DNA of 64,000 nucleotides from the NCBI RefSeq assembly GCF_001314875.1, contig NZ_LJZS01000003.1:186001-250000 (forward strand). The letters are read 5' to 3'. Shown piece by piece: positions 21,502-30,890 of this stretch (its first letter is position 1; every line of letters starts with the position of its first letter). The DNA comes from Halomonas sp. HL-48. GTDB taxonomy: Bacteria; Pseudomonadota; Gammaproteobacteria; Pseudomonadales; Halomonadaceae. A model generated the notes under the pieces. The model saw nothing but the letters and a program-made list of their open reading frames with translations, ran no database searches and was not told where the DNA came from. Made by a program: the position numbers and the translations under genes.

Positions 21502-22821
21502 ATGAACGATAACGCCACTGCGACGATAGCACGGCTCAACACCGCCGATGCGGGGTTTAACGCTCGGCTGGATGCCCTGCTCGACTGGGAGGGAGTCTCC
21601 GACGGAGCCGTCCAGGCACGGGTTGACGACATTCTTGCCAGCGTGAAGCGTGAAGGCGATGCGGCGGTGATCGAGGCCACCAATCGCTTTGATCGCGTAT
21701 CGGTTACCTCTATGGACGAACTCCGTCTCACCGCCGAGCAACTGCGCCATGCGTTCGAGCAGTTGCCTGCTGAACAGCGCGACGCGCTGGCCACCGCGGC
21801 CGAGCGTATTCGTCGTTATCACGAGCGACAAAAGCCGGGTTCCTGGCAGTACGAAGAAGCCGACGGCACCGTGCTCGGTCAGCAAGTCTCGCCGATTGAT
21901 CGGGCGGGTATTTACGTGCCTGGAGGCAAGGCCGCCTATCCCTCCTCGGTTTTAATGAATGCAATCCCTGCCCATGTGGCCGGGGTGCAGGAGATCATCA
22001 TGGTGGTTCCCACCCCCGATGGGGTGCTGAATGATCTGGTGCTGGCGGCGGCGCACGTGGCGGGGGTCGATCAGGTATTTACTATCGGCGGTGCCCAGGC
22101 GATCGGCGCGCTTGCCTATGGCACCGAAAGCGTGCCGCGGGTGGACAAAATCGTCGGGCCGGGCAATATTTACGTGGCCACCGCCAAGCGGGCGGTATTT
22201 GGCCAGGTGGGTATCGACATGATTGCCGGTCCCTCGGAAATCATGGTGGTGTCCGACGGCCTTACCGATCCCGACTGGCTGGCCATGGACCTGTTTTCCC
22301 AGGCAGAACACGACGAGGATGCGCAGTCCATTCTGGTCAGTTGGGACGCTGATCACCTGGCCAAGGTGGAGGCTGCCATCGAGCGCCTGCTGCCCACACT
22401 GGAGCGTGCGGATATCGTCCGCGAGTCGCTGCGCCGTCGTGGTGCTTTGATCCAGTGTCGCGATGCCGATGAGGCCGTCACGCTGATTAATCGAGTGGCC
22501 CCAGAACACCTTGAGCTGTCGGTGGAGACGCCGGATACCTGGCTTGCGGACATTCGTCACGCCGGGGCGATTTTCATGGGTCGCTACACGGCCGAAGCGC
22601 TGGGCGATTACTGCGCAGGACCCAATCACGTGCTCCCGACGTCGGGCACGGCGCGCTTCTCATCGCCGCTTGGCGTGTACGACTTCCAGAAACGCTCGTC
22701 GCTGATTCACTGTTCGGCCGAGGGCGCCTCTACGCTTGGTGAGGTCGCCTCCGTGCTGGCACGGGGTGAGTCCCTGACCGCCCACGCACGTTCCGCCGAG
22801 TACCGCATTCGACGCTCATGA
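21502..22821 (+). CDS. hisD: Histidinol dehydrogenase
   Basis: Catalyses the last two oxidations of histidine biosynthesis (histidinol to histidine, NAD-dependent, zinc enzyme). It has 439 aa with the conserved segments [40 protein letters not shown] and [10 protein letters not shown]; the acid/base Glu-His pair lies in the last of these. The usual Pseudomonas-type neighbour hisC is absent here. The 3' end overlaps the convergent algW-type gene by 6 bases. Confidence 0.97.
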   Translation: MNDNATATIARLNTADAGFNARLDALLDWEGVSDGAVQARVDDILASVKREGDAAVIEATNRFDRVSVTSMDELRLTAEQLRHAFEQLPAEQRDALATAAERIRRYHERQKPGSWQYEEADGTVLGQQVSPIDRAGIYVPGGKAAYPSSVLMNAIPAHVAGVQEIIMVVPTPDGVLNDLVLAAAHVAGVDQVFTIGGAQAIGALAYGTESVPRVDKIVGPGNIYVATAKRAVFGQVGIDMIAGPSEIMVVSDGLTDPDWLAMDLFSQAEHDEDAQSILVSWDADHLAKVEAAIERLLPTLERADIVRESLRRRGALIQCRDADEAVTLINRVAPEHLELSVETPDTWLADIRHAGAIFMGRYTAEALGDYCAGPNHVLPTSGTARFSSPLGVYDFQKRSSLIHCSAEGASTLGEVASVLARGESLTAHARSAEYRIRRS

Positions 22822-24105
22822 ATCCCGCGCTGGCGACCTGTCCTGTTGTGGCTGGTCGCCGCTTCGCCGCGTGCCATCGGGCTGCGGCAGCGATGTGGGA
22901 ATGGGGCGTTCACCGACTTCCAGCGTCATCTCCATGCGCTCACCGTCGCGCACGATGGTGAGCGGTAGCGAGGTGCCGGGCTCGATCGAGGCGATGTCGC
23001 TCATGGTGGCGCGGGCGTCCAGAATCGGCTGGCCGTCCACGGAGAGCAGGACGTCGCCGGCCATCAGTCCGGCTTCTTCGGCGGGCCCATCATCCACAAC
23101 ACCCGCGACAATGACGCCCTGAGGCGTTCGCAGCCCGAATGAGGCGGCGAGCTCCCGGGACAGCGCCTGGGCTTCAATGCCCAGCCAGCCACGGATGACG
23201 CGCCCCTGAGTCACCAGTTCGTCGAGAATGCTATGGGCCAGATTGGCCGGGATGGCAAAGCCGATGCCCTGAGAGCCGCCTGAGCGCGAGAAAATGGCCG
23301 TGTTGATGCCGACAAGTGCACCTTCAGGGTTGACCAGTGCACCGCCTGAATTCCCCGGATTAATGGCTGCGTCGGTCTGAATAAAGTCTTCGTAGGCGTT
23401 CAGGCCTAGATGGCTGCGCCCGGTGGCGCTGATGATCCCCATGGTTACGGTTTGACCCACGCCGAAGGGATTGCCGATCGCCAGCGCGACATCGCCAACG
23501 GCCGCCTCGGTGGAGTTGCTTAACTCAATGACGGGCAGCTCATCCAGGTCAATTTTCAGCACGGCCAGATCGCTTTCCGGGTCGGTGCCGATCACCTCGG
23601 CGATCACCTCTCGCCCATCGCGCAGAGCCACCTGAATCTCATCGGCACCATTGATGACGTGATGGTTGGTGAGCACATAGCCCTCATCGCTGACGATGAC
23701 GCCAGACCCCAGGCTGGAGAGCATGCGTTGGTGGGTGGTGGCGTCATCGCCGTTGAAGAATTGCTGAAAGAATGGGTCCGACATCAGCGGGTGTTCGTCG
23801 CGCTCAACGATGCGCGATGAATAAATGTTGACCACCGCAGGCGCCGCTTGGTTGACCGCTTCGGCATAGCTGGCAGGCCCCTGGTTGCGAGCTAGTGGAG
23901 CCGCTTGGCGAATATCGGGGGCAGGGCGGTCAGGGTCGCTGTCCTGATCCGCGGTCGTCACCAGCGAGGGCGGCGGTTCTACGGTCTGCGGCGTCGAATT
24001 CAGGAATGGCAGCGGAAAACGCTCGGGAAACGCCAGTAATACCAGTGCTGCCAGCAAAAAGCCTGTAATGATGGGCCATACATATGGCAGCACAAAGCGA
24101 TGCAT
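22816..24105 (-). CDS. DegS/AlgW-type periplasmic serine protease
   Basis: Membrane-anchored HtrA-family protease (429 aa), expected to cut the anti-sigma factor RseA/MucA in the envelope stress pathway. It has one N-terminal transmembrane helix ([19 protein letters not shown]), a trypsin-like domain with His in LTNHHVING, Asp in ESDLAVLKI and Ser in [10 protein letters not shown], and a single C-terminal PDZ domain ([20 protein letters not shown]). One PDZ domain rather than two argues for DegS/AlgW over DegP. It is somewhat longer than E. coli DegS, with a proline-rich linker and a charged tail. It lies next to hisD, as algW does in Pseudomonas. Confidence 0.88.
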   Translation of the reverse strand: MHRFVLPYVWPIITGFLLAALVLLAFPERFPLPFLNSTPQTVEPPPSLVTTADQDSDPDRPAPDIRQAAPLARNQGPASYAEAVNQAAPAVVNIYSSRIVERDEHPLMSDPFFQQFFNGDDATTHQRMLSSLGSGVIVSDEGYVLTNHHVINGADEIQVALRDGREVIAEVIGTDPESDLAVLKIDLDELPVIELSNSTEAAVGDVALAIGNPFGVGQTVTMGIISATGRSHLGLNAYEDFIQTDAAINPGNSGGALVNPEGALVGINTAIFSRSGGSQGIGFAIPANLAHSILDELVTQGRVIRGWLGIEAQALSRELAASFGLRTPQGVIVAGVVDDGPAEEAGLMAGDVLLSVDGQPILDARATMSDIASIEPGTSLPLTIVRDGERMEMTLEVGERPIPTSLPQPDGTRRSGDQPQQDRSPARDS

Positions 24106-24148
24106 TGGGGATTCCTTTGGCGATGGCTATAACGTCTTAAGATTAGCA

Positions 24149-24177
24149 CTGACCGACGGTCAGCCTTACACTATGAA
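24149..24177 (+). promoter_or_regulatory. Candidate promoter with palindromic -35 region
   Basis: The inverted repeat CTGACC-GAC-GGTCAG (24149-24163) lies in the algW/nif3 divergent gap. Its left arm CTGACC can serve as a -35 hexamer with TATGAA (24172-24177) as -10 at a 17-base spacing, reading towards the Nif3 gene. A protein bound to the palindrome would cover this promoter. The match is moderate (4 of 6 at both hexamers). Confidence 0.35.
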
Positions 24178-24234
24178 TGGTAACACTTTATTGGTTTATG
24201 TCTCATGGGTGCCAGCAAATCCCTAGGAGTGACG

Positions 24235-24996
24235 GTGATTCAACGCGATAGTTTAGTAGCGGCCTGTGACCATCAGTTGCGCGCTTCTCAGTTCAAGGAC
24301 TTTACGATTAACGGCCTCCAGGTCGCTGGCTGCGAGCAAGTGAGCCGGGTGATGACCGGCGTGACGGCCTGTCAGGCGCTGCTTGATGAAGCCGTGCGCT
24401 GGGAAGCCGATATGCTGATTGTCCACCATGGTTATTTCTGGAAAAACGAGCCCACTGCGATTACCGGCATGAAGCACCGGCGTATCAAGACCCTCATGGA
24501 TCACAACATCAACCTGCTGGCCTATCACTTGCCCCTGGATGCCCATCACGAGATGGGCAACAATGCTGAGCTTGCCAGGCGGCTTGGCTGGAAGGTCGAA
24601 GGATGTCTGGACGGCGAGCTGGGTGAAGGGCTGCTATGGTCGGGGCGCGTTGCCAAGCCGCTGAGCGCCCAGGCGCTGGCGCAGCAGCTAGGCCAGACCC
24701 TAGAGCGCGAGCCATTACTGATCGAGGCCCCCGGCGTGGGTGATATCGAGCGCATCGCCTGGTGCACGGGTGGGGCGCAGGACATGATCAGTGCCGCTTA
24801 TCAAGGCGGCGCTCAGGCGTTTGTTTCCGGTGAGATTTCCGAGCGTACGACGCATCTGGCCAGAGAGATGGGAATTCATTATCTGGCGGCAGGACATCAC
24901 GCTACCGAACGCTACGGTGTGCAGGCGCTGGGCGAGTGGCTGGCCGACGAATACGGCGTGGCCCATCGCTTTGTGGATATTGATAACCCGGCATGA
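24235..24996 (+). CDS. Nif3-like dinuclear metal-binding protein (YbgI family)
   Basis: Member of the Nif3/YbgI family, often labelled GTP cyclohydrolase I type 2; the physiological role is unsettled. The family's metal ligands are visible in MLIVHHGYFWKNE, in LPLDAHHEMGNN and in the C-terminal AAGHHATERYGV. I prefer the GTG at 24235 because TAGGAG ends 5 bases before it; an ATG at 24205 (ten residues longer) and a GTG at 24229 are also in frame. This gives 253 aa, a normal length. It is transcribed away from the algW-type gene and converges on zapG. Confidence 0.85.
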   Translation: MIQRDSLVAACDHQLRASQFKDFTINGLQVAGCEQVSRVMTGVTACQALLDEAVRWEADMLIVHHGYFWKNEPTAITGMKHRRIKTLMDHNINLLAYHLPLDAHHEMGNNAELARRLGWKVEGCLDGELGEGLLWSGRVAKPLSAQALAQQLGQTLEREPLLIEAPGVGDIERIAWCTGGAQDMISAAYQGGAQAFVSGEISERTTHLAREMGIHYLAAGHHATERYGVQALGEWLADEYGVAHRFVDIDNPA

Positions 24997-25000
24997 AGGA

Positions 25001-25031
25001 GCTGCCCCTGTCAGCGTTGATGAGGGGCAGC
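25001..25031. terminator. Hairpin between convergent nif3 and zapG
   Basis: GCTGCCCCT (25001-25009) and AGGGGCAGC (25023-25031) form a perfect 9-bp stem with a 13-base loop in the 50-base gap between two convergent genes. There is no T-run on either side, so it may act as a bidirectional 3'-end stabiliser rather than a strong intrinsic terminator. Confidence 0.45.
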
Positions 25032-25046
25032 CTGGCCATTCCGGTC

Positions 25047-25502
25047 TCAGTAACGCGGTGCCGTTGCGGGGGCGTCGCTTGAGTCCTTGTCTTTGAGGCC
25101 GAAGTCTTCGGATAGCGTGCCGTTTTTACCATCGGCGTAGTCGCGAGGCATGGCGGGCTCGTCGGCGGTGTCAGCGGTCGCCGCTGTTGTCGGGCGAAGG
25201 TCGCTAAGCTCGGCAGGATGGTGGGTCAGCCTGTCGAGCTGCCACTGCCCGGCATCTTCCTGCAGTTTCTTTTCCAGCTCGTCGGTTTCCTGGCGAATGG
25301 TCGCCAGCGACTCATGGACGCTGGACAGCTGGTTGCTGACGCCGTTTTTAAGCGATGCAACCTGATGCTCGCGTTCCAGTAGCGTTTGGCGTAGTGAGGC
25401 AAGTTCACGCTGGCTCTTGCTGAGTAACCGGTAGCATCCTGCGCCGATTATCAGGCCGATTACCAGGCCGATTGCCGCATAGGTTAATGGCTCGCTTTCC
25501 AC
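25047..25502 (-). CDS. zapG: DUF1043 cell-envelope protein ZapG (YhcB)
   Basis: Inner-membrane protein of the YhcB/ZapG family, implicated in coordinating division, elongation and envelope synthesis. The chosen GTG start at 25502 (preceded by AAGGGAG) gives 151 aa; the open frame continues 46 codons upstream through sequence with no family features. An N-terminal transmembrane helix (LTYAAIGLVIGLIIGAGCY) is followed by a long coiled coil (about residues 30-95, ELASLRQTLLEREHQVASL onward) and a low-complexity Ala/Asp/Thr-rich tail. zapE is divergent from it. Confidence 0.85.
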   Translation of the reverse strand: MESEPLTYAAIGLVIGLIIGAGCYRLLSKSQRELASLRQTLLEREHQVASLKNGVSNQLSSVHESLATIRQETDELEKKLQEDAGQWQLDRLTHHPAELSDLRPTTAATADTADEPAMPRDYADGKNGTLSEDFGLKDKDSSDAPATAPRY

Positions 25503-25700
25503 ATTGATCTCCCTTGATGCCTGCCGCTGCTCATCGTAACAGCGCGTAAAACAGTCGAGTGCCATTATAGGCGTCTTCATGATGGTTGGGTCAATGCTCA
25601 TGCGTCGGCAGGCGGAACCACGTATAATTTGCGCTTTCATCCAGATCGGGTGGCGTTTTTATCAGCGGTGTCACACAGCATACAAGGGGAGAGTTGAACG

Positions 25701-26879
25701 ATGAGGGCAACGTCGGCCGGCGGTGAACCCGCGCCCAAAGCGGCAACCCCGATGGGGCGTTATCGCGAGGATCTCAAGCGCGAAGGGTTTGAGTACGACG
25801 CGGCGCAGGAAGCCGCGGTGGCGCATTTGCAGCGCTTGTACGATGCGTTGCTGTCCACCCCGACCACTGTGCCCAAAACCGTTCTCGCGAACAAGGGGCT
25901 AAAGGCGAGGATGGCGGGCCTGATGGGCAAGAAATCTTCACCCGCCGAGCCGGTCACCCCAAGCGTGCAGGGCCTGTATTTCTGGGGAGGGGTAGGCCGG
26001 GGCAAGACTTATCTGGTCGATACCTTTTATGAGGCATTGCCGTTTGCCGACAAGATGCGCACTCACTTTCATCGTTTCATGCAGCGGGTTCATAACGAAC
26101 TGACCCACTATAAAGGTGAAAAGAACCCGCTCACGCTCGTGGCCAGCAAGTTTGCCAGCGAAGCGCGCGTGATCTGCTTTGATGAGTTCTTCGTCAAGGA
26201 TATTACCGATGCGATGATTCTGGCCAACCTGCTTGAGGCGCTGTTCGAGCGCGGTGTCGTGCTGGTGGCGACGTCGAATATCGTGCCCGACGATCTCTAC
26301 AAGGATGGCCTGCAGCGCGCCCGCTTTGTGCCGGCCATCGATTTGCTCAATCGCCATTGTCGCGTCGTGAATGTGGACTCGGGCGTCGACTATCGCCTGC
26401 GGGCACTTGAGCGTGCGGAGATCTTTCATTCGCCGTTGGACGAGGCGGCCGAAGAAGAGCTCGCGCGCAGTTTCCGCGAAATTGCCGGGCATGCCGGGGA
26501 GGCCAATGCCCCGCTTGAGATCAATCAGCGCGTGTTGACGACGCGGCGGCTCCACGACGATATTGCCTGGTTTGAGTTTGTCGAACTTTGCGATGGGCCG
26601 CGCAGCCAAAACGATTACATTGAGCTGGCGCGGGAATTTCACACCATTATCGTGTCCAACGTGCCCGCCATGCGCGGCGGTGATGATGATCAAGCCCGGC
26701 GCTTTATCAACATGGTCGATGAGTTTTACGATCGCGGGGTCAAGGTGCTGATGTCGGCAGAAGCGCCGGTCGAGTCGCTATACGGCGATGGAAAATTGAC
26801 CTTTGAATACCAGCGCACGCTCTCGCGACTTCAGGAAATGCAGTCCCATGAATACCTGGCGCTGCCGCACAAGCCCTGA
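25701..26879 (+). CDS. zapE: Cell division ATPase ZapE (AFG1-like)
   Basis: AFG1-family P-loop ATPase (392 aa), which in E. coli associates with the Z-ring and is needed under stress or low oxygen. Walker A is GGVGRGKTYLVD near residue 100, and Walker B is VICFDEFFVKDITDAM near residue 160. The usual C-terminal LMSAEAPVESLY segment is present. GGGGAGAG precedes the ATG. The protein is slightly longer than E. coli ZapE. The order zapG/zapE followed by rplM-rpsI matches other gammaproteobacteria. Confidence 0.94.
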   Translation: MRATSAGGEPAPKAATPMGRYREDLKREGFEYDAAQEAAVAHLQRLYDALLSTPTTVPKTVLANKGLKARMAGLMGKKSSPAEPVTPSVQGLYFWGGVGRGKTYLVDTFYEALPFADKMRTHFHRFMQRVHNELTHYKGEKNPLTLVASKFASEARVICFDEFFVKDITDAMILANLLEALFERGVVLVATSNIVPDDLYKDGLQRARFVPAIDLLNRHCRVVNVDSGVDYRLRALERAEIFHSPLDEAAEEELARSFREIAGHAGEANAPLEINQRVLTTRRLHDDIAWFEFVELCDGPRSQNDYIELAREFHTIIVSNVPAMRGGDDDQARRFINMVDEFYDRGVKVLMSAEAPVESLYGDGKLTFEYQRTLSRLQEMQSHEYLALPHKP

Positions 26880-26948
26880 CATAGGGAGGTCGTCTGCGCC
26901 GGGTAGCGAACAGACGGACGAAAAGTGTCCGGTAGGGCGTAGAAAGGC

Positions 26949-26977
26949 TTAACTTGGCGAGTGGCTTGCTGTAGAAT
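26949..26977 (+). promoter_or_regulatory. Sigma-70 promoter of rplM-rpsI
   Basis: TTAACT (26949-26954) and TAGAAT (26972-26977) with a 17-base spacer match the -35/-10 consensus at 4 and 5 of 6 positions. Transcription would begin near 26985, leaving a leader of about 108 bases before rplM. That leader contains GGTGC (27034-27038) and GCACC (27060-27064), which can pair as a hairpin. The position between zapE and the ribosomal protein genes supports the call. Confidence 0.6.
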
Positions 26978-27092
26978 GCCGCCTCGCTACACGTTGTGGG
27001 GTTACTTGATCCGCAACCAAAAAAAATAGGGATGGTGCAACGCCGCTTCTCGGTGTGTAGCACCCAACACATTTTAACTGGTGATTTCATCC

Positions 27093-27521
27093 ATGAAGAC
27101 GTTCAGTGCTAAGCCGCAGTCCGTCCAGCGCGATTGGTACGTTGTTGACGCAACGGACAAGACGCTCGGTCGTCTGGCTACCGAAATTGCTCGCCGCTTG
27201 CGCGGTAAGCACAAGCCCGAATTTACCCCTCACGTTGATACCGGCGATTACATCGTGGTCATCAACGCGGAAAAAGTCCAAGTGACCGGCAACAAGGCGA
27301 AGGCCAAGACCTACTACCGCCACACTGGTTACCCGGGCGGTTTGCGCTCCATGACGTTCGACAAAATGCTCGACCATGCTCCAGAGCGCATCATTGAGTC
27401 TGCCGTGAAAGGCATGCTGCCGAAAGGCCCGCTGGGCCGCGCCATGTACTCTAAACTGAAAGTGTACGCTGGTGCCGAGCATCCGCATGCTGCCCAACAG
27501 CCGCTTGAACTGAACATCTGA
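27093..27521 (+). CDS. rplM: 50S ribosomal protein L13
   Basis: Early-assembling large-subunit protein (142 aa). The start [15 protein letters not shown] is the family's usual N-terminus; an in-frame ATG four codons upstream is less likely. The signature [19 protein letters not shown] lies near residue 112. It is co-transcribed with rpsI, 13 bases downstream, the conserved L13-S9 pair. In E. coli L13 represses its own operon through the leader; the structured leader here would allow the same. Confidence 0.98.
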   Translation: MKTFSAKPQSVQRDWYVVDATDKTLGRLATEIARRLRGKHKPEFTPHVDTGDYIVVINAEKVQVTGNKAKAKTYYRHTGYPGGLRSMTFDKMLDHAPERIIESAVKGMLPKGPLGRAMYSKLKVYAGAEHPHAAQQPLELNI

Positions 27522-27534
27522 GGAACTCTTCGCC

Positions 27535-27924
27535 ATGACACAGCAGTATTACGGTACCGGGCGCCGCAAGACTTCCACCGCTCGCGTCTTCATGAAGCCG
27601 GGTTCCGGCAAAATTACCGTCAACAACCGTGAGCTTGACCAGTACTTCGGTCGTGTAACCGGCCGCATGGTCGTGCGCCAGCCGCTCGAACTCACCGAAA
27701 CGCTCAACCAGTTCGACGTTTACGTCACGGTTGAGGGTGGCGGTGGTTCCTCGCAGGCCGGTGCTATTCGCCACGGCATTACTCGTGCGCTGATGAACTA
27801 CAATGAAGGTCTGCGTCCGACACTACGTGCTGCGGGTTACGTTACCCGCGATGCGCGTCAGGTTGAGCGTAAGAAAGTCGGCCTGCGCAAAGCGCGTCGT
27901 CGTCCGCAGTTCTCCAAGCGTTAA
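27535..27924 (+). CDS. rpsI: 30S ribosomal protein S9
   Basis: Small-subunit protein (129 aa) whose basic C-terminal tail reaches the P-site tRNA. It shows the N-terminal [15 protein letters not shown], the central [15 protein letters not shown] and the typical [10 protein letters not shown]-terminus. It ends an operon: a strong intrinsic terminator starts 19 bases after the stop. Confidence 0.98.
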   Translation: MTQQYYGTGRRKTSTARVFMKPGSGKITVNNRELDQYFGRVTGRMVVRQPLELTETLNQFDVYVTVEGGGGSSQAGAIRHGITRALMNYNEGLRPTLRAAGYVTRDARQVERKKVGLRKARRRPQFSKR

Positions 27925-27942
27925 TCACGCGCCAAACTGTGG

Positions 27943-27977
27943 AAAGCGCCCAGGCCAATGGCCTGGGCGCTTTTTTT
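27943..27977 (+). terminator. Intrinsic terminator after rpsI
   Basis: GCGCCCAGGCC (27946-27956) pairs perfectly with GGCCTGGGCGC (27960-27970) around an AAT loop, and a run of seven T follows (27971-27977). The flanking AAA adds further pairs. This is a textbook rho-independent terminator. Confidence 0.93.
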
Positions 27978-28135
27978 GGTTATAACAAGCATGTTTAGAG
28001 GGCTACGTAAAAGATGGGCCGGGTCTGGCGCTTAGCGTGTTGGTTCAACTACCTTATACATAGACGATAAATAACAATACCAAGCCTCGTCTGAATGGAA
28101 TGCATTAGGCGAGGCACGAGGGTGGGGGATCGGAT

Positions 28136-28735
28136 ATGGCAAATGGCGGCGTTAACAGGGGGCGGCGTCGCTTCCTGGTGGGGGCAACCACCGTTGTCGG
28201 TGCGGTGGGGGCGGTAGGCGTGGCGATCCCGTTTGTGTCGGCATGGCAACCGAGTGCCAGGGCGCGGGCAGCGGGCGCCCCCGTTCAGGCCGATGTGTCG
28301 AAGCTCGCCCCCGGCCAGCGTATGACAGTCGAATGGCGTGGGCGGCCCGTGTGGATCATCAATCGTACACCCGAGATGATCGAACGCACCGAGGCGTTTG
28401 CCGCTGACCGTCTCGCCGACCCTGACTCTGAGTCGTCTCTGCAGCCTGCTTACAGTGCCGGTCAAATGCGCTCCATTCGGCCCGAAATAGGCGTGCTGAT
28501 TGGTATCTGCACCCATCTGGGCTGTTCGCCTGTCTATCGGCCTGAGCCCGATGCCTCCGGCGTGGGCGTTGATGACTGGCCCGGTGGTTTTTTCTGCCCT
28601 TGTCATGGATCTCGATTCGACCTGGCGGGCCGTGTGTTCAGCAACGTACCGGCGCCGACCAATCTTGAAGTTCCCCCCTATCGTTTCGAGGGCGATAACA
28701 TCATCATCGTTGGCGAAGATGAGGAGACGGCCTGA
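28136..28735 (+). CDS. petA: Ubiquinol-cytochrome c reductase Rieske subunit
   Basis: Iron-sulfur subunit (199 aa) of the cytochrome bc1 complex. A twin-arginine type signal-anchor (NRGRRRFLVGATTVVGAVGA) leads into the membrane. The [2Fe-2S] ligands are in CTHLGC (residues 125-130) and CPCHGS (154-159), with both histidines present. GGGGGA precedes the ATG. The stop overlaps the petB start by one base, so petABC is a coupled operon. The 158-base upstream gap holds TTCAAC-17-ATAAAT (28044-28072) as a possible promoter. Confidence 0.97.
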   Translation: MANGGVNRGRRRFLVGATTVVGAVGAVGVAIPFVSAWQPSARARAAGAPVQADVSKLAPGQRMTVEWRGRPVWIINRTPEMIERTEAFAADRLADPDSESSLQPAYSAGQMRSIRPEIGVLIGICTHLGCSPVYRPEPDASGVGVDDWPGGFFCPCHGSRFDLAGRVFSNVPAPTNLEVPPYRFEGDNIIIVGEDEETA

Positions 28736-29994
28736 TGGGTAATCCAAATAAAGCCAAAGCCCCACGCGGCCTGATGCGCTGGGTTGACGACCGCTTGCCG
28801 GCAACGCAGTTCTTTCAAGATCACCTGTCTCACTATTACGCCCCCAGGAATTTCAACTTTTGGTACTTTTTCGGCTCGCTGGCGCTTTTGGTGCTGGTCA
28901 ATCAGATCATCACCGGTATCTGGCTGACCATGAGCTTCAACCCCAGTGCCGAAGGGGCCTTTGATTCCATCGAATACATCATGCGCGATGTGGAATGGGG
29001 ATGGCTGATCCGCTACATGCACACTACGGGGGCGTCGGCCTTCTTTGTGGTGATCTATCTGCACATGTTTCGAGGTCTGCTCTACGGCTCCTACAAGGCG
29101 CCCCGCGAGCTTGTGTGGATATTCGGCATGGCGATTTATCTGTTGCTGATGGCCGAGGCGTTCATGGGCTATCTGCTGCCCTGGGGGCAAATGTCGTACT
29201 GGGGAGCGCAGGTGATTATTTCACTGTTCTCGGCTATACCGGCGATTGGTCCGGATCTGGCGCAGTGGATACGCGGTGATTACCTGATATCGGGCATTAC
29301 GCTGAATCGCTTTTTTGCGCTCCATGTCGTGGCGTTGCCGATCGTGATTCTGGCGCTGGTCGTATTGCACATCATTGCACTGCACGAGGTGGGCTCAAAT
29401 AACCCGGACGGTATCGATATCAAGCAGAAAAAGGACGAAGCCGGTAACCCGCGCGATGGGATTCCCTTCCACCCTTACTACACCGTGAAGGACCTGGTGG
29501 GTGTGGCGGTCTTTCTGTTTGTATTTTGCGTGGTGGTGTTCTATTTCCCAGAGGGCGGTGGATATTTCATCGAAAAGCCTAACTTTGAGCCTGCCAACGC
29601 GCTGCAGACGCCTGATCATATTGCGCCCGTCTGGTATTTCACGCCGTTCTACGCGATTTTGCGCGCGATCACGTTCTCGATCTTTGGCCTGGAGGCGAAA
29701 TTTCTAGGGGTGATGTTCATGGGGGGCGCTATTGCGGTGATGTTTGTATTGCCCTGGTTGGACCGCAGCCCCGTGCGTTCGATGCGCTATAAAGGCTGGA
29801 TCTCCAAGTTGATGCTGGCGTTATTCGTGGCAAGCTTTGTGACGCTGGGGGTGCTCGGGGTGTTGCCCTCAACGGGCGCTAGAACGCTGCTGGCCCAGAT
29901 ATGTACAGCGGTCTATTTTGCCTATTTTCTGCTGATGCCGATCTACACGCGGCTGGAAAAAACAAAACCCGTACCGGAAAGGGTGACTGGCTAA
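28735..29994 (+). CDS. petB: Cytochrome b of the bc1 complex
   Basis: Membrane subunit (419 aa) carrying haems bL and bH and the quinol sites. Eight or so transmembrane helices are apparent. Conserved features include WGWLIRYMHTTGASAFFVVIY (His ligand), the second His pair near NRFFALHVVALPIVI, and an intact PDHIAPVWYFTPFYA, the PEWY-loop equivalent region. It is coupled to petA and petC by one-base stop/start overlaps. Confidence 0.97.
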   Translation: MGNPNKAKAPRGLMRWVDDRLPATQFFQDHLSHYYAPRNFNFWYFFGSLALLVLVNQIITGIWLTMSFNPSAEGAFDSIEYIMRDVEWGWLIRYMHTTGASAFFVVIYLHMFRGLLYGSYKAPRELVWIFGMAIYLLLMAEAFMGYLLPWGQMSYWGAQVIISLFSAIPAIGPDLAQWIRGDYLISGITLNRFFALHVVALPIVILALVVLHIIALHEVGSNNPDGIDIKQKKDEAGNPRDGIPFHPYYTVKDLVGVAVFLFVFCVVVFYFPEGGGYFIEKPNFEPANALQTPDHIAPVWYFTPFYAILRAITFSIFGLEAKFLGVMFMGGAIAVMFVLPWLDRSPVRSMRYKGWISKLMLALFVASFVTLGVLGVLPSTGARTLLAQICTAVYFAYFLLMPIYTRLEKTKPVPERVTG

Positions 29995-30743
29995 TGAAAA
30001 AACAACTGATTGCACTCATGGCCATATTCGTCCCTCTTACCGCCGCGGCTGCCGGTGGCGCAAGTGTGCCTCATTCCATGGAGCCCGACCTGCAAGACCA
30101 GGCGTCATTGCAAAATGGCATGAAGCTCTACGTTAATTACTGCATGGGGTGCCATTCGCTTGAGTACCAGCGATTCTCGCGTGCCGCCGAGGACCTGGCG
30201 ATTCCCCAGGATATTATTGAAGACAACGTCATCTTTTCGCCGGAGTTGGCGTTTAACGATCAAATGCAAACGGCGATGGGTGAGGAGGACGGCGAGACCT
30301 GGTTTGGGGCTCCCCCGCCGGACCTGACGCTGTCTGCGCGTCTGCACGGTGCGGATTGGCTGTATTCGTATCTGCTCAGTTTTTACCAGGACCCTGAGCG
30401 CCCCACCGGGGTCAATAACACGGTGTTCGAGCTGGTGGCCATGCCCAACGTGCTCGAGCCTCTTCAGGGCGTGCAGGAAAAAGTATGTGATGACGCGCCG
30501 GCCTCTGAAGGTGGCGACGCGTCCGACGCTGACTGCAGCACGCTTGAGGTGACCGAGCAGGGCGAGCTATCACCGGAGGAGTTTGAAGATGCCGTTTATG
30601 ATTTGACCAACTTCCTTGCTTACGTGGGTGAGCCCTCAAAGCTTCAGGCCCAGGCATTGGCGCCAAAAGTGCTCATATTCCTGTTTATATTCGGCGTGAT
30701 TGCGTATTTCCTCAAGCGAGAGTACTGGCGCGATATTCATTGA
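29994..30743 (+). CDS. petC: Cytochrome c1 of the bc1 complex
   Basis: Membrane-anchored c-type cytochrome (249 aa from MKKQLIALM). A cleavable signal peptide ends near residue 18-20 (PLTAAAAGG). The haem motif CMGCH is at residues 50-54, with the axial-ligand Met probably in VELVAMPNVLEP. A C-terminal transmembrane helix (APKVLIFLFIFGVIAYFL) anchors it. Two extra Cys occur in an acidic insert (VCDDAPASEGGDASDADC) near residues 163-181. The open frame extending upstream to 29901 overlaps petB and is not used. Confidence 0.96.
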   Translation: MKKQLIALMAIFVPLTAAAAGGASVPHSMEPDLQDQASLQNGMKLYVNYCMGCHSLEYQRFSRAAEDLAIPQDIIEDNVIFSPELAFNDQMQTAMGEEDGETWFGAPPPDLTLSARLHGADWLYSYLLSFYQDPERPTGVNNTVFELVAMPNVLEPLQGVQEKVCDDAPASEGGDASDADCSTLEVTEQGELSPEEFEDAVYDLTNFLAYVGEPSKLQAQALAPKVLIFLFIFGVIAYFLKREYWRDIH

Positions 30744-30765
30744 GCGCATCGATATGAGGCAAGCT

Positions 30766-30794
30766 GGGGCGTGCGGCCAGACCGCACGCCCTTT
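30766..30794 (+). terminator. Intrinsic terminator after petC
   Basis: GGGCGTGCGG (30767-30776) pairs perfectly with CCGCACGCCC (30782-30791) around a CCAGA loop and is followed by TTT. The T-run is short, but the 10-bp GC-rich stem is strong. It separates petABC from sspAB. Confidence 0.75.
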
Positions 30795-30890
30795 GCATGT
30801 TAGCCTTGGCCTTAAAGCATGGCGTCGCCTTCCCCAAAGGTGGGGTGGACGTGTTATTATCCAGGATTGATTCGCTGCGAGGATGGTTTC

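Noticed and set aside
26891..26916. Terminator after zapE (CGTCTG ... CAGACG)
   Set aside because: Only a 6-bp stem with a 14-base loop and no T-run.
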